From positions 1 through 61,200 of the forward strand of contig BQJP01000016.1 of NCBI GenBank assembly GCA_021604765.1: a stretch of DNA of 61,200 bases, given 5' to 3'. How positions within the stretch are numbered: position 1 is the stretch's first letter; each line of letters opens with the position of its first letter. The position numbers and the translations under genes are program-made. This DNA comes from Thermodesulfobacteriota bacterium. GTDB taxonomy: Bacteria > Desulfobacterota_D > UBA1144 > Nemesobacterales > UBA2774. The notes beneath the pieces were generated by a model. That model did not search any database. It was given only the letters and a program-made list of their open reading frames with translations, and was not told the DNA's origin. Below, in pieces: positions 26,912-35,441 of this stretch.

Positions 26912-27625
26912 CTATTCTATTCCCAATACCATGTTTACAGAAGCTTTTATTGTAATTTCACCTGCTTCAATCGGTGTAGATGGCGGGGCTGCTGCCATCT
27001 TGCTTTCCGCGAAATCTCTATATACGGGAACCGGGTAGTTGTATGAAGGCGATATTTGATAAATTGTGGTTATTTGAACCCCAGCTGCGTTTGCAACCGT
27101 GTCAGCTGTAGCCCTGGCATCTTTTACTGCTTTTACAAGTGCCTCTCTTCTATAATCGTTTCTCTTGGTAGAGTCAAAAGTCAGACCTCGGATATTATTA
27201 GAGCCAGCCTCTGCTGCAGAATCAATAAGAGTCCCGATTTTTTTTAAATTATAAGTTTTTACTAATACAGTGTTGGTTGCTTTGTAACCGGTGAATTCTG
27301 ATTTCTTTGTTTGATTGTTGTATTCATACATCGGCGATAGGTTATAACCAGTAGTAGAAAGCTTATCATTTTCTCCTATTTGGGATTTAAGAGCTTCTAA
27401 TACTTTACTTGTCTTGTCTGCATTTTCTTTCACAGCGGCGGATGCTGTTTTTGCGTTGGTTTCTACAGAAAAGCTTATGTTTGCTATGTCGGGAGAAATA
27501 GAAACTTCCCCGCTACCGTTAACATTGATAGTTTGCTGCTCATATTTCACGCTCTGCGCATTAGAGCTAGATGCGAAAAGAAATGCGAATAGAAATGTAA
27601 AAGCAATAAATTTGTAATTGGACAT
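26912..27625 (-). CDS. SIMPL (DUF541) domain periplasmic protein
   Basis: This 237-residue protein has a clear signal peptide (FIAFTFLFAFLFASSSNAQS) and a full SIMPL/DUF541 domain. ISPDIANISFSVETNAKTAS starts the domain and GLTFDSTKRNDYRREALVKA lies in its second half. Bacterial relatives are envelope proteins of oxidative-stress defence or of unknown function (YggE/BP26 type). It is monocistronic, with its stop two bases from the end of the convergent DUF971 gene. Confidence 0.85.
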   Translation of the reverse strand: MSNYKFIAFTFLFAFLFASSSNAQSVKYEQQTINVNGSGEVSISPDIANISFSVETNAKTASAAVKENADKTSKVLEALKSQIGENDKLSTTGYNLSPMYEYNNQTKKSEFTGYKATNTVLVKTYNLKKIGTLIDSAAEAGSNNIRGLTFDSTKRNDYRREALVKAVKDARATADTVANAAGVQITTIYQISPSYNYPVPVYRDFAESKMAAAPPSTPIEAGEITIKASVNMVLGIE

Positions 27626-27824
27626 ATTTCACCTCGTAACTAAATTTTAAATCTATAAGTTTTATTGATATTATACCGAATGATTTTCTAGTTGCTTTAT
27701 TTAAATTTCTTCTGGGAATTTGTTTTCAGGACGAGGTTTAAACATATTGTGTTTCAATATTTATAATATTTTGATTTTGCCTAATATTGATTTTCTTTCA
27801 GCTTAATGATAATTTTTTACATCC

Positions 27825-28499
27825 ATGATTGAAAAAAAGCTCGATTATAAATTCAAAGATCGGGAGCTCCTTAAAACTGCACTCACTCATAGTTCCTATG
27901 CCAATGAAACTTCCGTAGAGAGTAATGAAAGACTTGAGTTTCTTGGCGATGCAGTCTTGGGATTCATTGTCGCTGATGTTTTATATAAGCGTTACCCTGA
28001 CGCTACTGAAGGCAAGCTCTCCAAAATGAGAAGTTCTATTGTTAGCAGAATGAACTTCGCACATTTTGCAAAAGAGCTAAGAATTGATAAACAAGTACTT
28101 CTGGGAAAAGGTGAAGAGAATACCGGTGGCCGAGAGAGGGGTTCTAACCTTTCCGGCACTTTTGAGGCGGTAATAGGGGCTATTTTTATTGACGGCGGTT
28201 ACAGAAAAGTCTATAAAGTAATCACCACACTATTAAAGAATTGCTTAAATGGCGATGAAGAAATATTTAAAGACTATAAGACTAAGCTTCAAGAGGTAGC
28301 TCAAAGAAAGTTTAAGAAAGTGCCTAAGTACAAAGTCGTCCTCGAAGAGGGACCTCCACATGATAAAAACTTTCATATTGAGGTAAAAATAGGAAGAAAA
28401 TCTTTTGGCAAAGGTGTGGGTAGAAACAAAAAACAAGCCGAACAAGAAGCAGCCAAGCACGGGCTTGAAAAGATGGAAAAATTAAAAAGCGTTAAATAA
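27825..28499 (+). CDS. rnc: Ribonuclease III
   Basis: RNase III cleaves double-stranded RNA, including rRNA precursors. The 224-residue protein has the catalytic signature NERLEFLGDAVLGF (about 38-51) with the metal-binding acidic residues, the second acidic motif TFEAVIGAIFIDGG and a C-terminal double-stranded RNA-binding domain (about 155-222) ending with QAEQEAAKHGLEKM. Length is standard. Neighbours often found with rnc (era, lepB) are absent here. It converges with the ntrC-like gene. Confidence 0.96.
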   Translation: MIEKKLDYKFKDRELLKTALTHSSYANETSVESNERLEFLGDAVLGFIVADVLYKRYPDATEGKLSKMRSSIVSRMNFAHFAKELRIDKQVLLGKGEENTGGRERGSNLSGTFEAVIGAIFIDGGYRKVYKVITTLLKNCLNGDEEIFKDYKTKLQEVAQRKFKKVPKYKVVLEEGPPHDKNFHIEVKIGRKSFGKGVGRNKKQAEQEAAKHGLEKMEKLKSVK

Positions 28500-28510
28500 T
28501 TTATAGCAGT

Positions 28511-29947
28511 CTATTCTTTATCTTTTTCTTGAAATCCTAATTCCTCCATTTTTTTCGAAAGTGTGTTTCTATTAATTCCCAGAATCGAAGCTGCCTTCTT
28601 TTTGTTCCCCTTAGTTATCTCAAGCACCTGCTCAATAAGCGGTTTTTCGACCTTCTTTATTATTGTTTCGTAGACTCTTTCTGATGATTCATCGTCTTTG
28701 GAATCAACTAAGTAGCTTAGTTCGTCTTTTATCAAGTTTGCCATTGATTCTCGGTCTTCTCTTACTTTACCTGTAAGATGTGGAGCTGCATCTAGGAGAG
28801 TTTCTCTCGAGATTACGGTATCAGAAGACAGTACTAGCATACGCTTTATCATATTCTCTAATTCTCTTACGTTTCCCGGCCAACTATAGATTGTTATTGT
28901 TTCTTTCGATTCATCGGAAAGGGTTCTGGTACCGACCCCAAGCTCTTTTTCATATTTATTCAAAAAATGCTCCGCAAGCGGAATAATATCTTCTTTTCTA
29001 TTCCTTAGTGGTGGTATTTTTATTGTTATTGCATTAAGTCTGTAGTAAAGATCTTCTCTAAAGTTGCCATCTTCGACCTCTTTTTCAAGGTTCTTATTAG
29101 TAGAGGCTACTATTCTTACATCTATAGGAGAAGGTTTTTCACTACCCAGACGGTAGAGTTTCTTTTCTTCCAAAATACGTAGAAGTTTAGTTTGAAGTTC
29201 ATGCGGCATGTCCCCTATTTCATCCAGATGGAGTGTGCCGCCATCGGCTTCTTCAAAGCGTCCTTGTCTAGATATAGAAGCACCGGTAAATGCCCCTTTT
29301 TGGTAACCGAAAAGTTCACTTTCCAAAAGTTCTTTAGGGATTGCGGCAATATTTACAGCAACGAGTTTCTTGTTTCTCCTGGTGCTATTTGTATGAATAG
29401 CTCTAGCTACTAGTTCTTTACCCGTACCACTTTCCCCATTTACCAAAACCGTTATATCTCTTTCTGCGACACGTCCTATCATCTTATAGATATTCAGCAT
29501 CGCCTGTGATTGCCCGACTATATCTTGTAGTGTGTCAGATTCATTCTTCTCGTCTAATAATAAGTCTAATTTTTTAGAATTCTCGTAACTTGCAATTGCT
29601 CTTGAAACTGTAATCTTCACTTCGTCAAGGTCAAAAGGCTTGGCTATATAATCATAGGCGCCTTGTTTCATAGCCTCTATTGCATTTTTAACTGTATTTT
29701 GAGCTGTGATAATTATTACAGGAGAATCAATGCCGCTTGATCTAATCTGATTTAGTACATCAAAACCTGTCATATCAGGCATAGTAATATCTAGTATTAT
29801 TGATGAGAAATTGCCGGACAAAGCTTTTTCAATCCCCTCTGAACCATCTTCTCCATACTCTACTATATACCCTTCTTTCTCCAGGCACTTTCCAAGTACC
29901 CACCTAATACTCTCTTCATCATCAACTACTAAGATTCTCTTTTTCAT
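28511..29947 (-). CDS. NtrC-type sigma-54-dependent response regulator
   Basis: This 478-residue activator has three parts. The receiver (1-120) is intact: acidic pair in VVDDEES, phosphoacceptor Asp in LDITMP and Lys in AKPF. The AAA+ domain (about 140-380) has Walker A GESGTGKE, the sigma-54 contact motif GAFTGA and Walker B LHLDEIGDMP. The C-terminal Fis-type helix-turn-helix has KKKAASILGINRNTLSKKM. It should open sigma-54 promoters when phosphorylated. The gene lies 38 bases downstream of an NtrB-like kinase and both follow hom, so they likely form a cognate nitrogen-type pair, although glnA is not nearby. Confidence 0.92.
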   Translation of the reverse strand: MKKRILVVDDEESIRWVLGKCLEKEGYIVEYGEDGSEGIEKALSGNFSSIILDITMPDMTGFDVLNQIRSSGIDSPVIIITAQNTVKNAIEAMKQGAYDYIAKPFDLDEVKITVSRAIASYENSKKLDLLLDEKNESDTLQDIVGQSQAMLNIYKMIGRVAERDITVLVNGESGTGKELVARAIHTNSTRRNKKLVAVNIAAIPKELLESELFGYQKGAFTGASISRQGRFEEADGGTLHLDEIGDMPHELQTKLLRILEEKKLYRLGSEKPSPIDVRIVASTNKNLEKEVEDGNFREDLYYRLNAITIKIPPLRNRKEDIIPLAEHFLNKYEKELGVGTRTLSDESKETITIYSWPGNVRELENMIKRMLVLSSDTVISRETLLDAAPHLTGKVREDRESMANLIKDELSYLVDSKDDESSERVYETIIKKVEKPLIEQVLEITKGNKKKAASILGINRNTLSKKMEELGFQEKDKE

Positions 29948-29985
29948 TTTTGGTCCTATTTGATACTATAATGGTTTGACTAATG

Positions 29986-31062
29986 TTAATCCTTATTTGA
30001 CGGTAGATATACCTTAAAAACAGTACCAGTTCCTATTTCGCTCTCAACAAGTATGACTCCATCGTGTTTAGCTATAATCTGATATGCTAAGAATAATCCT
30101 AAACCCGTACCTTCTTTTCTAGTAGTATAAAAGGGACTAAAGATTTTTTCCAGAGACTCTTTGGGAATGCCACTTCCGTTATCCTTAATTTCTACAGAAA
30201 TTGCTCTTTGACCTTTTACCCTATGTTCTGTGATCCATCTAGTGAGAACTTCGACTTGACCTTTTTCCTCAACTGCCTGAGAAGCATTTTTTATTAGATT
30301 TAAAAATACCTGCTTTAAAGAGTTCCTATCACATTTAATTGGTGGAAGAGTAATATCAAAGCTTTGCTTATACTCAATGTTCTGATTAAGTTCTGACAGT
30401 GACTCCAGGTACATGATTTCCATTAAAATGTCATGTATGTCCAAGGGCTCAAATACTTCCTCGGCAAATGGTTCTAGCTGTTTTAATGAATCTATTAAGT
30501 TTGTTAATCTATCTGCTTCCTTTGTTATTATTTCAGCACACTTATTAGTTTCTTTGCTTTCAGTTTCACCAGTGAGCAATTGAGCTGCTCCTCTAATTCC
30601 ACTAAGCGGGTTTTTAAGTTCGTGAGCAAGACCCAGCATAAGGGTTTCAAATCTTGAAGTCGATATTTCTTGAATGTTTTTGCTACTTAGGAATTTAGCT
30701 GCAGCTATGTCCTTTATTTGCAGAATGACGCCTTGTATATTGCCTGTATTTGTATATAAGGGCGACGCTATTGCCTGAATGGAAATTTTATCCCCACCCC
30801 TTAAAGTTGGATTGATCTCATCCTCAAATATGGTTCTTTCTTCTTCTAGGGATCTAGTTGCAAGCTCCTCAAGCTCAATCGGCATAAATAATTTTGAAGT
30901 TTGTCCTCTTGTTTTTTTTCTGGAAATTCTAAAGGTAGTTTCTGCATTATCGTTCATGTCCACAACTAAGAAGCTTTTATCAAGTATGATTATACTTTCA
31001 GGGAATGCGTCAAATATTTCTTTGTAATCAACTTGGTTTTTTAAGCTTGTTTTGTCTGCCAT
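29986..31062 (-). CDS. NtrB-like PAS histidine kinase
   Basis: This soluble 358-residue kinase has one PAS domain (about 12-120), the HisKA motif LAHELKNPLSGIRGAAQLL with the phosphoacceptor His at about residue 150, and an HATPase_c domain with the N box (FLNLIKNASQAVEE), the G1 box IKDNGSGIP and the G2 box REGTGLGLFL. No membrane segment is seen. Layout, length and the NPLxGIRGAAQLL signature fit NtrB/GlnL, which senses nitrogen state through PII. The immediate downstream gene is an NtrC-type regulator, its likely partner. Confidence 0.92.
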   Translation of the reverse strand: MADKTSLKNQVDYKEIFDAFPESIIILDKSFLVVDMNDNAETTFRISRKKTRGQTSKLFMPIELEELATRSLEEERTIFEDEINPTLRGGDKISIQAIASPLYTNTGNIQGVILQIKDIAAAKFLSSKNIQEISTSRFETLMLGLAHELKNPLSGIRGAAQLLTGETESKETNKCAEIITKEADRLTNLIDSLKQLEPFAEEVFEPLDIHDILMEIMYLESLSELNQNIEYKQSFDITLPPIKCDRNSLKQVFLNLIKNASQAVEEKGQVEVLTRWITEHRVKGQRAISVEIKDNGSGIPKESLEKIFSPFYTTRKEGTGLGLFLAYQIIAKHDGVILVESEIGTGTVFKVYLPSNKD

Positions 31063-31072
31063 TAAGTACTAC

Positions 31073-32374
31073 CTATAGCTCTTCTATTCTGATAAAGTTG
31101 GTTTTACCGGTGATTGCTTTGAATTTGCTAATTTCTTTAAGGGCCGATAATAAGTTTTTTTCTTTAGCTTCGTGCGTCATAATTACAATTGGTACATCGC
31201 CCCCCCCTAAATGTCTGCTTTTTTGGATTACAGATTCAATACTTATATTATGTTTTCCTAATGAGCTAGTGATTTTTCCTAATATTCCCGGTATGTCAGC
31301 TGTCTGAAAACGCAAATAATATTTAGTTGTTATTTCGCTTGTTTTTATTAGGGATGAATTTATCTTGTTCCCGTAAGGACTTGGTGTAGTTAGATGAGTA
31401 TTTTCCAAGGCCAAATGTTTGGCAATTTGAATAACGTCTCCAACTACTGCGCTTGCTGTAGGCATCATTCCAGCACCCATGCCATATAACATTGTGGGTC
31501 CAACTGCGTCACCTACAACGTAAATAGCATTAAATGCACCTGAGACGTCTGCCAACTGAGTCCCTTTTTTTACTAGTGTAGGATATACTCCTGCTTCTAG
31601 TCCATCCTCTCTTGATTTGGCAATAGCAAGGAGTTTGATTTGATATCCGAGTTCATCAGCATAAGCGATATCTAGTGAAGTAATGTTTCTGATGCCCTCT
31701 ACAGGAATCTTATCGAAATTCAAAAAAGTTCCAAACGATAGCATTATGAGAATTGAGAGCTTATGCGCAGCATCTACACCGTCAATATCAAAAGACGGAT
31801 CGGCTTCAGCATACCCTTTTTCCTGTGCTTCCTTTAGTACATCCTCAAATTCATATCCATGCTCTGTCATTGTTGAAAGTATATAGTTCGAAGTCCCGTT
31901 CATTATGCCGTGAATAGAGAGAATGTTGTTTGCTGCATAGCTTTCTTGAGTTGCTTTAATGATAGGTATGCCGCCTCCAACACTTGCTTCAAAACCAACT
32001 TCCACACCCTTTTTAGCGGCCTCAGCGAAAATTGCTTTTCCATGATGAGCAAGAAGGGCTTTGTTCGCAGTAACCACATGCTTTCCATTTTTAATAGATT
32101 CGAGCACAAAGTCTTTGGCTATTGTGGTACCTCCAACAAGCTCAATTACTATATCTATAGAGTTATCTTTGATTAGGTCTCGGGCGTCCTTAGTAACCTT
32201 CCTCTTTGGAAGTTTGACCGGTCTTTTCCTGTTCAGATCGCTATCGGCAATCTTTGTTAAATTAAGGCTTATGCCGGTTCTGCTTTCAATAATCTCTTTA
32301 TTTTGATTAAGTATTTTTATTACGCCACAACCTACAGTGCCAGCTCCAATTAGACCAACATTAACTACACGCAT
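31073..32374 (-). CDS. hom: Homoserine dehydrogenase
   Basis: This enzyme reduces aspartate-semialdehyde to homoserine in the threonine and methionine pathway. From the ATG at 32374, which has AGGAG at ideal spacing, the protein has 433 residues; an in-frame start at 32395 is less likely. It shows the Rossmann start VNVGLIGAGTVGCGV, the VTANKALLAHHG segment, the catalytic-domain signature GIMNGTSNYILSTM and YAEADPSFDIDGVDAAHK, and a C-terminal ACT domain (about 350-433) for allosteric control by amino acids. The NtrBC-like pair follows in the same direction after 10 bases. Confidence 0.96.
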   Translation of the reverse strand: MRVVNVGLIGAGTVGCGVIKILNQNKEIIESRTGISLNLTKIADSDLNRKRPVKLPKRKVTKDARDLIKDNSIDIVIELVGGTTIAKDFVLESIKNGKHVVTANKALLAHHGKAIFAEAAKKGVEVGFEASVGGGIPIIKATQESYAANNILSIHGIMNGTSNYILSTMTEHGYEFEDVLKEAQEKGYAEADPSFDIDGVDAAHKLSILIMLSFGTFLNFDKIPVEGIRNITSLDIAYADELGYQIKLLAIAKSREDGLEAGVYPTLVKKGTQLADVSGAFNAIYVVGDAVGPTMLYGMGAGMMPTASAVVGDVIQIAKHLALENTHLTTPSPYGNKINSSLIKTSEITTKYYLRFQTADIPGILGKITSSLGKHNISIESVIQKSRHLGGGDVPIVIMTHEAKEKNLLSALKEISKFKAITGKTNFIRIEEL

Positions 32375-32440
32375 ATAAATCTCCTTATTTTGCAAGGTAT
32401 TATTACAAAGTTTTGAATTAGGAATTATACATTATTTTAT

Positions 32441-32469
32441 TTGACTTTGAATCAAACCGGACTTAAATT
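32441..32469 (+). promoter_or_regulatory. Probable sigma-70 promoter of tRNA-Ala
   Basis: TTGACT (32441-32446) and TAAATT (32464-32469) are separated by 17 bases and lie 13 bases before the 5' end of the tRNA. Both boxes fit the consensus well. Confidence 0.6.
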
Positions 32470-32482
32470 AATACGCATTCGT

Positions 32483-32558
32483 GGGGCCGTAGCTCAGCTG
32501 GGAGAGCGCATGAATGGCATTCATGAGGTCGTCGGTTCGATCCCGATCGGCTCCACCA
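32483..32558 (+). tRNA. tRNA-Ala (anticodon GGC)
   Basis: A 76-base cloverleaf can be read. The acceptor strands GGGGCCG and CGGCTCC pair with one G-T. The D arm contains AGCTCAGCTGGGAGAGC, and the anticodon stem encloses the loop ATGGCAT with anticodon GGC. The T arm GGTTCGATCC is normal and the CCA end is encoded. A decayed copy of its 3' part lies at 45383-45432 in the same orientation, so this gene may be an integration target. Confidence 0.96.
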
Positions 32559-32646
32559 ATGATTTCAAGGGCTTACAACACCCTCTTAGTTTTCCAAATT
32601 AGCTATGTCGGTTGATTTGTAAGTGATTAGATTAGGAAAGTTTGCG

Positions 32647-33000
32647 TTACTGGTTTTGAAAGAACCGACATTCTACGTTGCCTAGGTTTTCACCATCCAA
32701 AATAACGGTCGAAAATAAAATATCTTCAGCATTAAAAGCTAGTTCAGTAAAACTTCTGTCATTACATTCTATTGTTGAACAATCTGTTGCAGAACCCGCG
32801 GATGTAGATAACAAACCAATACCTACATGGGGGGTAGTTTCACAACTGATTCCGACGCATAAATCTATCATATCCTCAGCTAAACATTCGGAGTTCATAA
32901 ACTCTGACGACAATAACACACATTCATTATTGTTTCCATTGCTGCAACCACCATATAACAGCAGAATTAATATAGGCAATAATAAATATAGTTTTTTCAT
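32647..33000 (-). CDS. Small Cys-rich putative lipoprotein
   Basis: This 117-residue protein has a lipoprotein signal peptide ending at the lipobox LYGGC and an AGGATA site before the ATG. The mature part has about eight further cysteines in short motifs (NNECVLL, NSECLAE, DLCVGISCE, TDCSTIEC, VECRFF), which suggests a small disulfide-bonded domain on the envelope. No family is recognised. It lies just inside the possible tRNA-Ala integration block. Confidence 0.65.
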   Translation of the reverse strand: MKKLYLLLPILILLLYGGCSNGNNNECVLLSSEFMNSECLAEDMIDLCVGISCETTPHVGIGLLSTSAGSATDCSTIECNDRSFTELAFNAEDILFSTVILDGENLGNVECRFFQNQ

Positions 33001-33107
33001 ATAAATTATCCTAACATATAAGAGAAAGTTGTCTTAATACAACCCACTTTATCAATAAATTCCCTTCATATCTGAATATTACGAAAATAATATCCTTAAA
33101 AGTAAAA

Positions 33108-33140
33108 TGTCAGGTGTCAGATATTGCGACACTTATATGT
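33108..33140 (+). repeat. Repeat copy A (TGTCAGxTGTCAGAT element)
   Basis: A 27-base block starting at 33108 matches one at 45349-45375 at 22 of 27 positions, including TGTCAGxTGTCAGAT and GACACTT. In this copy the inverted-repeat arms are partly decayed. It lies about 550 bases downstream of tRNA-Ala. The 217-base gap between the lipoprotein and the GNAT gene holds this repeat and a sigma-54-like promoter. Confidence 0.6.
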
Positions 33141-33185
33141 AAGGCAGATGTGCCGTTTAACCACCAAATATTAATAAAATATAGT

Positions 33186-33201
33186 TGGTACGAAGATTGC
33201 A
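33186..33201 (+). promoter_or_regulatory. Sigma-54-type promoter before the GNAT/two-component genes
   Basis: TGGTACGAAGATTGCA fits the sigma-54 consensus TGGCACGN4TTGCA with one mismatch and has the required GG-N10-GC spacing. It lies 16 bases before the GNAT start, giving a very short leader, and points toward the kinase and NtrC-type regulator genes. Confidence 0.6.
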
Positions 33202-33217
33202 ATAATACTTAATAGAA

Positions 33218-33799
33218 ATGAATGAGTATCCCAAAGAGCTCACCCTCATTGATAAAACGAAGGTGATTACACGACCAATTGAACCTGCGGATATATCAGC
33301 TTTATATAAATTTTTTTCAAGAATACCTAAGTCCGACCTTCTTATATATAAAGATGATGTAACAAAGTGGGAAAATGTTGAGGGCTGGTTTGCATGTGTT
33401 CACGATAATAAGGAATTTCAATTAGCTGCATTGGTAGAAGGCATGATTGTAGCAAAGGGATCACTTCACTCAGAGGGGCTTTTTTGGTCACATGCGGCGG
33501 AACTAAAGTTGATAGTTGATCCCGAGTATAGGGGAAAAGGATTGGGATCACAACTGTTTAATATTCTGCTATATGAGGGGCTAAAACATCATTTCCAGAA
33601 GATTATAGTCAGGTACATATCTGACAATAATAGTTTTACTAAAATACTTGACCATTATGGCTTTAAACCTGAGACGGTTCTTAGTTCTTATGTAAAAGAT
33701 GAACTTTCTACTATTAAAAAAGATCTAGTAATAGCATCCTTTAGCCTCGAGAGCTGGGAAAGGAGGTTCGAATTTTATAGCTTTATTTATAGATCATAG
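33218..33799 (+). CDS. GNAT family acetyltransferase
   Basis: This 193-residue protein has a GNAT fold. The N-terminal strand VITRPIEPADISALYKFFSR is typical. The core has AELKLIVDPEYRGKGLGSQL, with RGKGLG as the acetyl-CoA pyrophosphate loop, and YISDNNSFTKILDHYGFKP is the C-terminal catalytic strand and helix. Substrate is unknown. No Shine-Dalgarno is seen at the ATG, and the predicted sigma-54 start site lies only a few bases upstream. It is followed after 91 bases by the PAS histidine kinase on the same strand. Confidence 0.85.
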   Translation: MNEYPKELTLIDKTKVITRPIEPADISALYKFFSRIPKSDLLIYKDDVTKWENVEGWFACVHDNKEFQLAALVEGMIVAKGSLHSEGLFWSHAAELKLIVDPEYRGKGLGSQLFNILLYEGLKHHFQKIIVRYISDNNSFTKILDHYGFKPETVLSSYVKDELSTIKKDLVIASFSLESWERRFEFYSFIYRS

Positions 33800-33890
33800 A
33801 ATGCGCAAGCTACTGAAAATATTGTAAGCCTTTTCACAAAGTGCTAGTCTGATAGTTGAATAAATCATGTGATTTTGGGCGCAGTCTATT

Positions 33891-35441
33891 ATGAAAGAGA
33901 AAGATAAAACTAAAAAAGAACTTATGAGTGAGTTGGAAAAGCTTCGGTTACAGCTCGAAGATTTTGAGCGGTCAAATGAGAATGGATCGGACATATCGGA
34001 TGAGACATTCCGGTTGATCGTAGAATCTGTGCCAAATGGGATAATCGTGTCAGATGATATGGGACAAATTATTTTTTTAAATTCACAGGCTGAAAAGATG
34101 TTTGCTTATGAACGAGGTGCTCTGCTTGGTAAGTCTGTAGAAGATCTAATGCCTGAGGGATTTAGACGCGGCCATATTAAATATAGGTCTGGCTATGTTA
34201 AAGCTCCCAATACAAGATCTATGGGAGAGGGTAGAGATCTCTTTGCTTTACGCTCGGATGGCAGCCAATTTCCAGTTGAAATAGGGCTTAACTTTGTGAA
34301 GTCAGATTCAGAGCTGGTGGTTATAAGCACTATTATAGATATTACAGAGCGTAGAAATACCGAGAACCTTCTAAATGAGAGAGAGCAAAGGCTCAGGCAA
34401 ATCATGGATAACACTACTGATGCCATAATTGTTTTTGATCAAAAGGGTGTTGTAGAAACCTTAAACAGAGAGGCCCGACAACTCTTCTGCGCAGGTGATA
34501 AAAAACAGATTGATGAGATCTGGGAAATTATTACACCTGAGAGTAGGGAAAGCTTTTCAGAAAAGCTCAACAAAGTTAGCGAAGGAAAAAGGATAACAGA
34601 TTATGAGACTGAGCGAATCGGTAAAGGTGGTAAGCGAATCTCGGTGAGCATTAGTCTTGTCTATATGAATGAGGGCCAGGGAAGGTTTATAGAAACAATA
34701 AGAGATATAAGTGAACGAATTATAATGAGAAACAAGATAATAGAACTAGAAAAGGCTCAAATAATAGGGAAAATGGCAGAAGGTTTTGCTCATCATATGG
34801 GTACCCCACTGGCATCAATGCTTCTTAGAGTTCAGATGCTTAAAGAGGATATCCCCGATTTCCCTGAGTATAAAGATATTGGTGAGAAATTAAGCTCAAT
34901 TGAGAGGCAGATTCTATATGGACAAAAAGTTATACATAGACTCTTAAGATTTGTAGGAAGGCCAGGCAATGAGAAGAGCCCTGAGAATATTTCAAATCTT
35001 CTAGAGGAATCAATTGAGATGATAAGACCTGTACTTAAGAAGAAGGGAATTGTTCTAGAGACAGATAAAGATGAGAACCTTCAAATATTTGCTGACACAA
35101 ATCTTATTAATCTTGTGTTTTCAGATACGATGATGAATGCAGTAGACGCTATGCCTGAAGGTGGAGTACTCTCGATAATTACATGTAAAGAAGAAAAATC
35201 GCAATCTATTAAAGTTCAAATTAGAGATACTGGTGTAGGTATTTCTGAGGAGACGATACCCTTTGTGTTTGAGCCTTTCTTTACAACTAAACCAGCTGGA
35301 AAAGGAACCGGTTTAGGGTTATCAGTGGCAAAGAGTATTGTCCATGACCACGGAGGAGACATCAGTATTGAAAGTAAGCAGGGAAAAGGAACTATTGTAT
35401 CCATCAGTCTTCCAATACTAAATCAGGAGGAGATTAATTGA
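33891..35441 (+). CDS. Two-PAS histidine kinase with FixL-like first PAS domain
   Basis: This soluble 516-residue kinase has an N-terminal coiled coil (1-30), PAS1 (about 35-155), PAS2 (about 165-280), HisKA with the phosphoacceptor His301 in FAHHMGTPLASM, and HATPase_c with RDTGVGIS and GKGTGLGLSV. In HisKA, the Glu that normally follows the His is His302. PAS1 carries MPEGFRRGH with His95 and GEGR with Arg115. These align, at the same 20-residue spacing, with the haem-ligand His200 and oxygen-switch Arg220 of Bradyrhizobium FixL. The same residues also occur in a large PAS family not shown to bind haem. It overlaps its cognate NtrC-type regulator by four bases and faces the cbb3 oxidase operon. 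Confidence 0.92.
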   Translation: MKEKDKTKKELMSELEKLRLQLEDFERSNENGSDISDETFRLIVESVPNGIIVSDDMGQIIFLNSQAEKMFAYERGALLGKSVEDLMPEGFRRGHIKYRSGYVKAPNTRSMGEGRDLFALRSDGSQFPVEIGLNFVKSDSELVVISTIIDITERRNTENLLNEREQRLRQIMDNTTDAIIVFDQKGVVETLNREARQLFCAGDKKQIDEIWEIITPESRESFSEKLNKVSEGKRITDYETERIGKGGKRISVSISLVYMNEGQGRFIETIRDISERIIMRNKIIELEKAQIIGKMAEGFAHHMGTPLASMLLRVQMLKEDIPDFPEYKDIGEKLSSIERQILYGQKVIHRLLRFVGRPGNEKSPENISNLLEESIEMIRPVLKKKGIVLETDKDENLQIFADTNLINLVFSDTMMNAVDAMPEGGVLSIITCKEEKSQSIKVQIRDTGVGISEETIPFVFEPFFTTKPAGKGTGLGLSVAKSIVHDHGGDISIESKQGKGTIVSISLPILNQEEIN

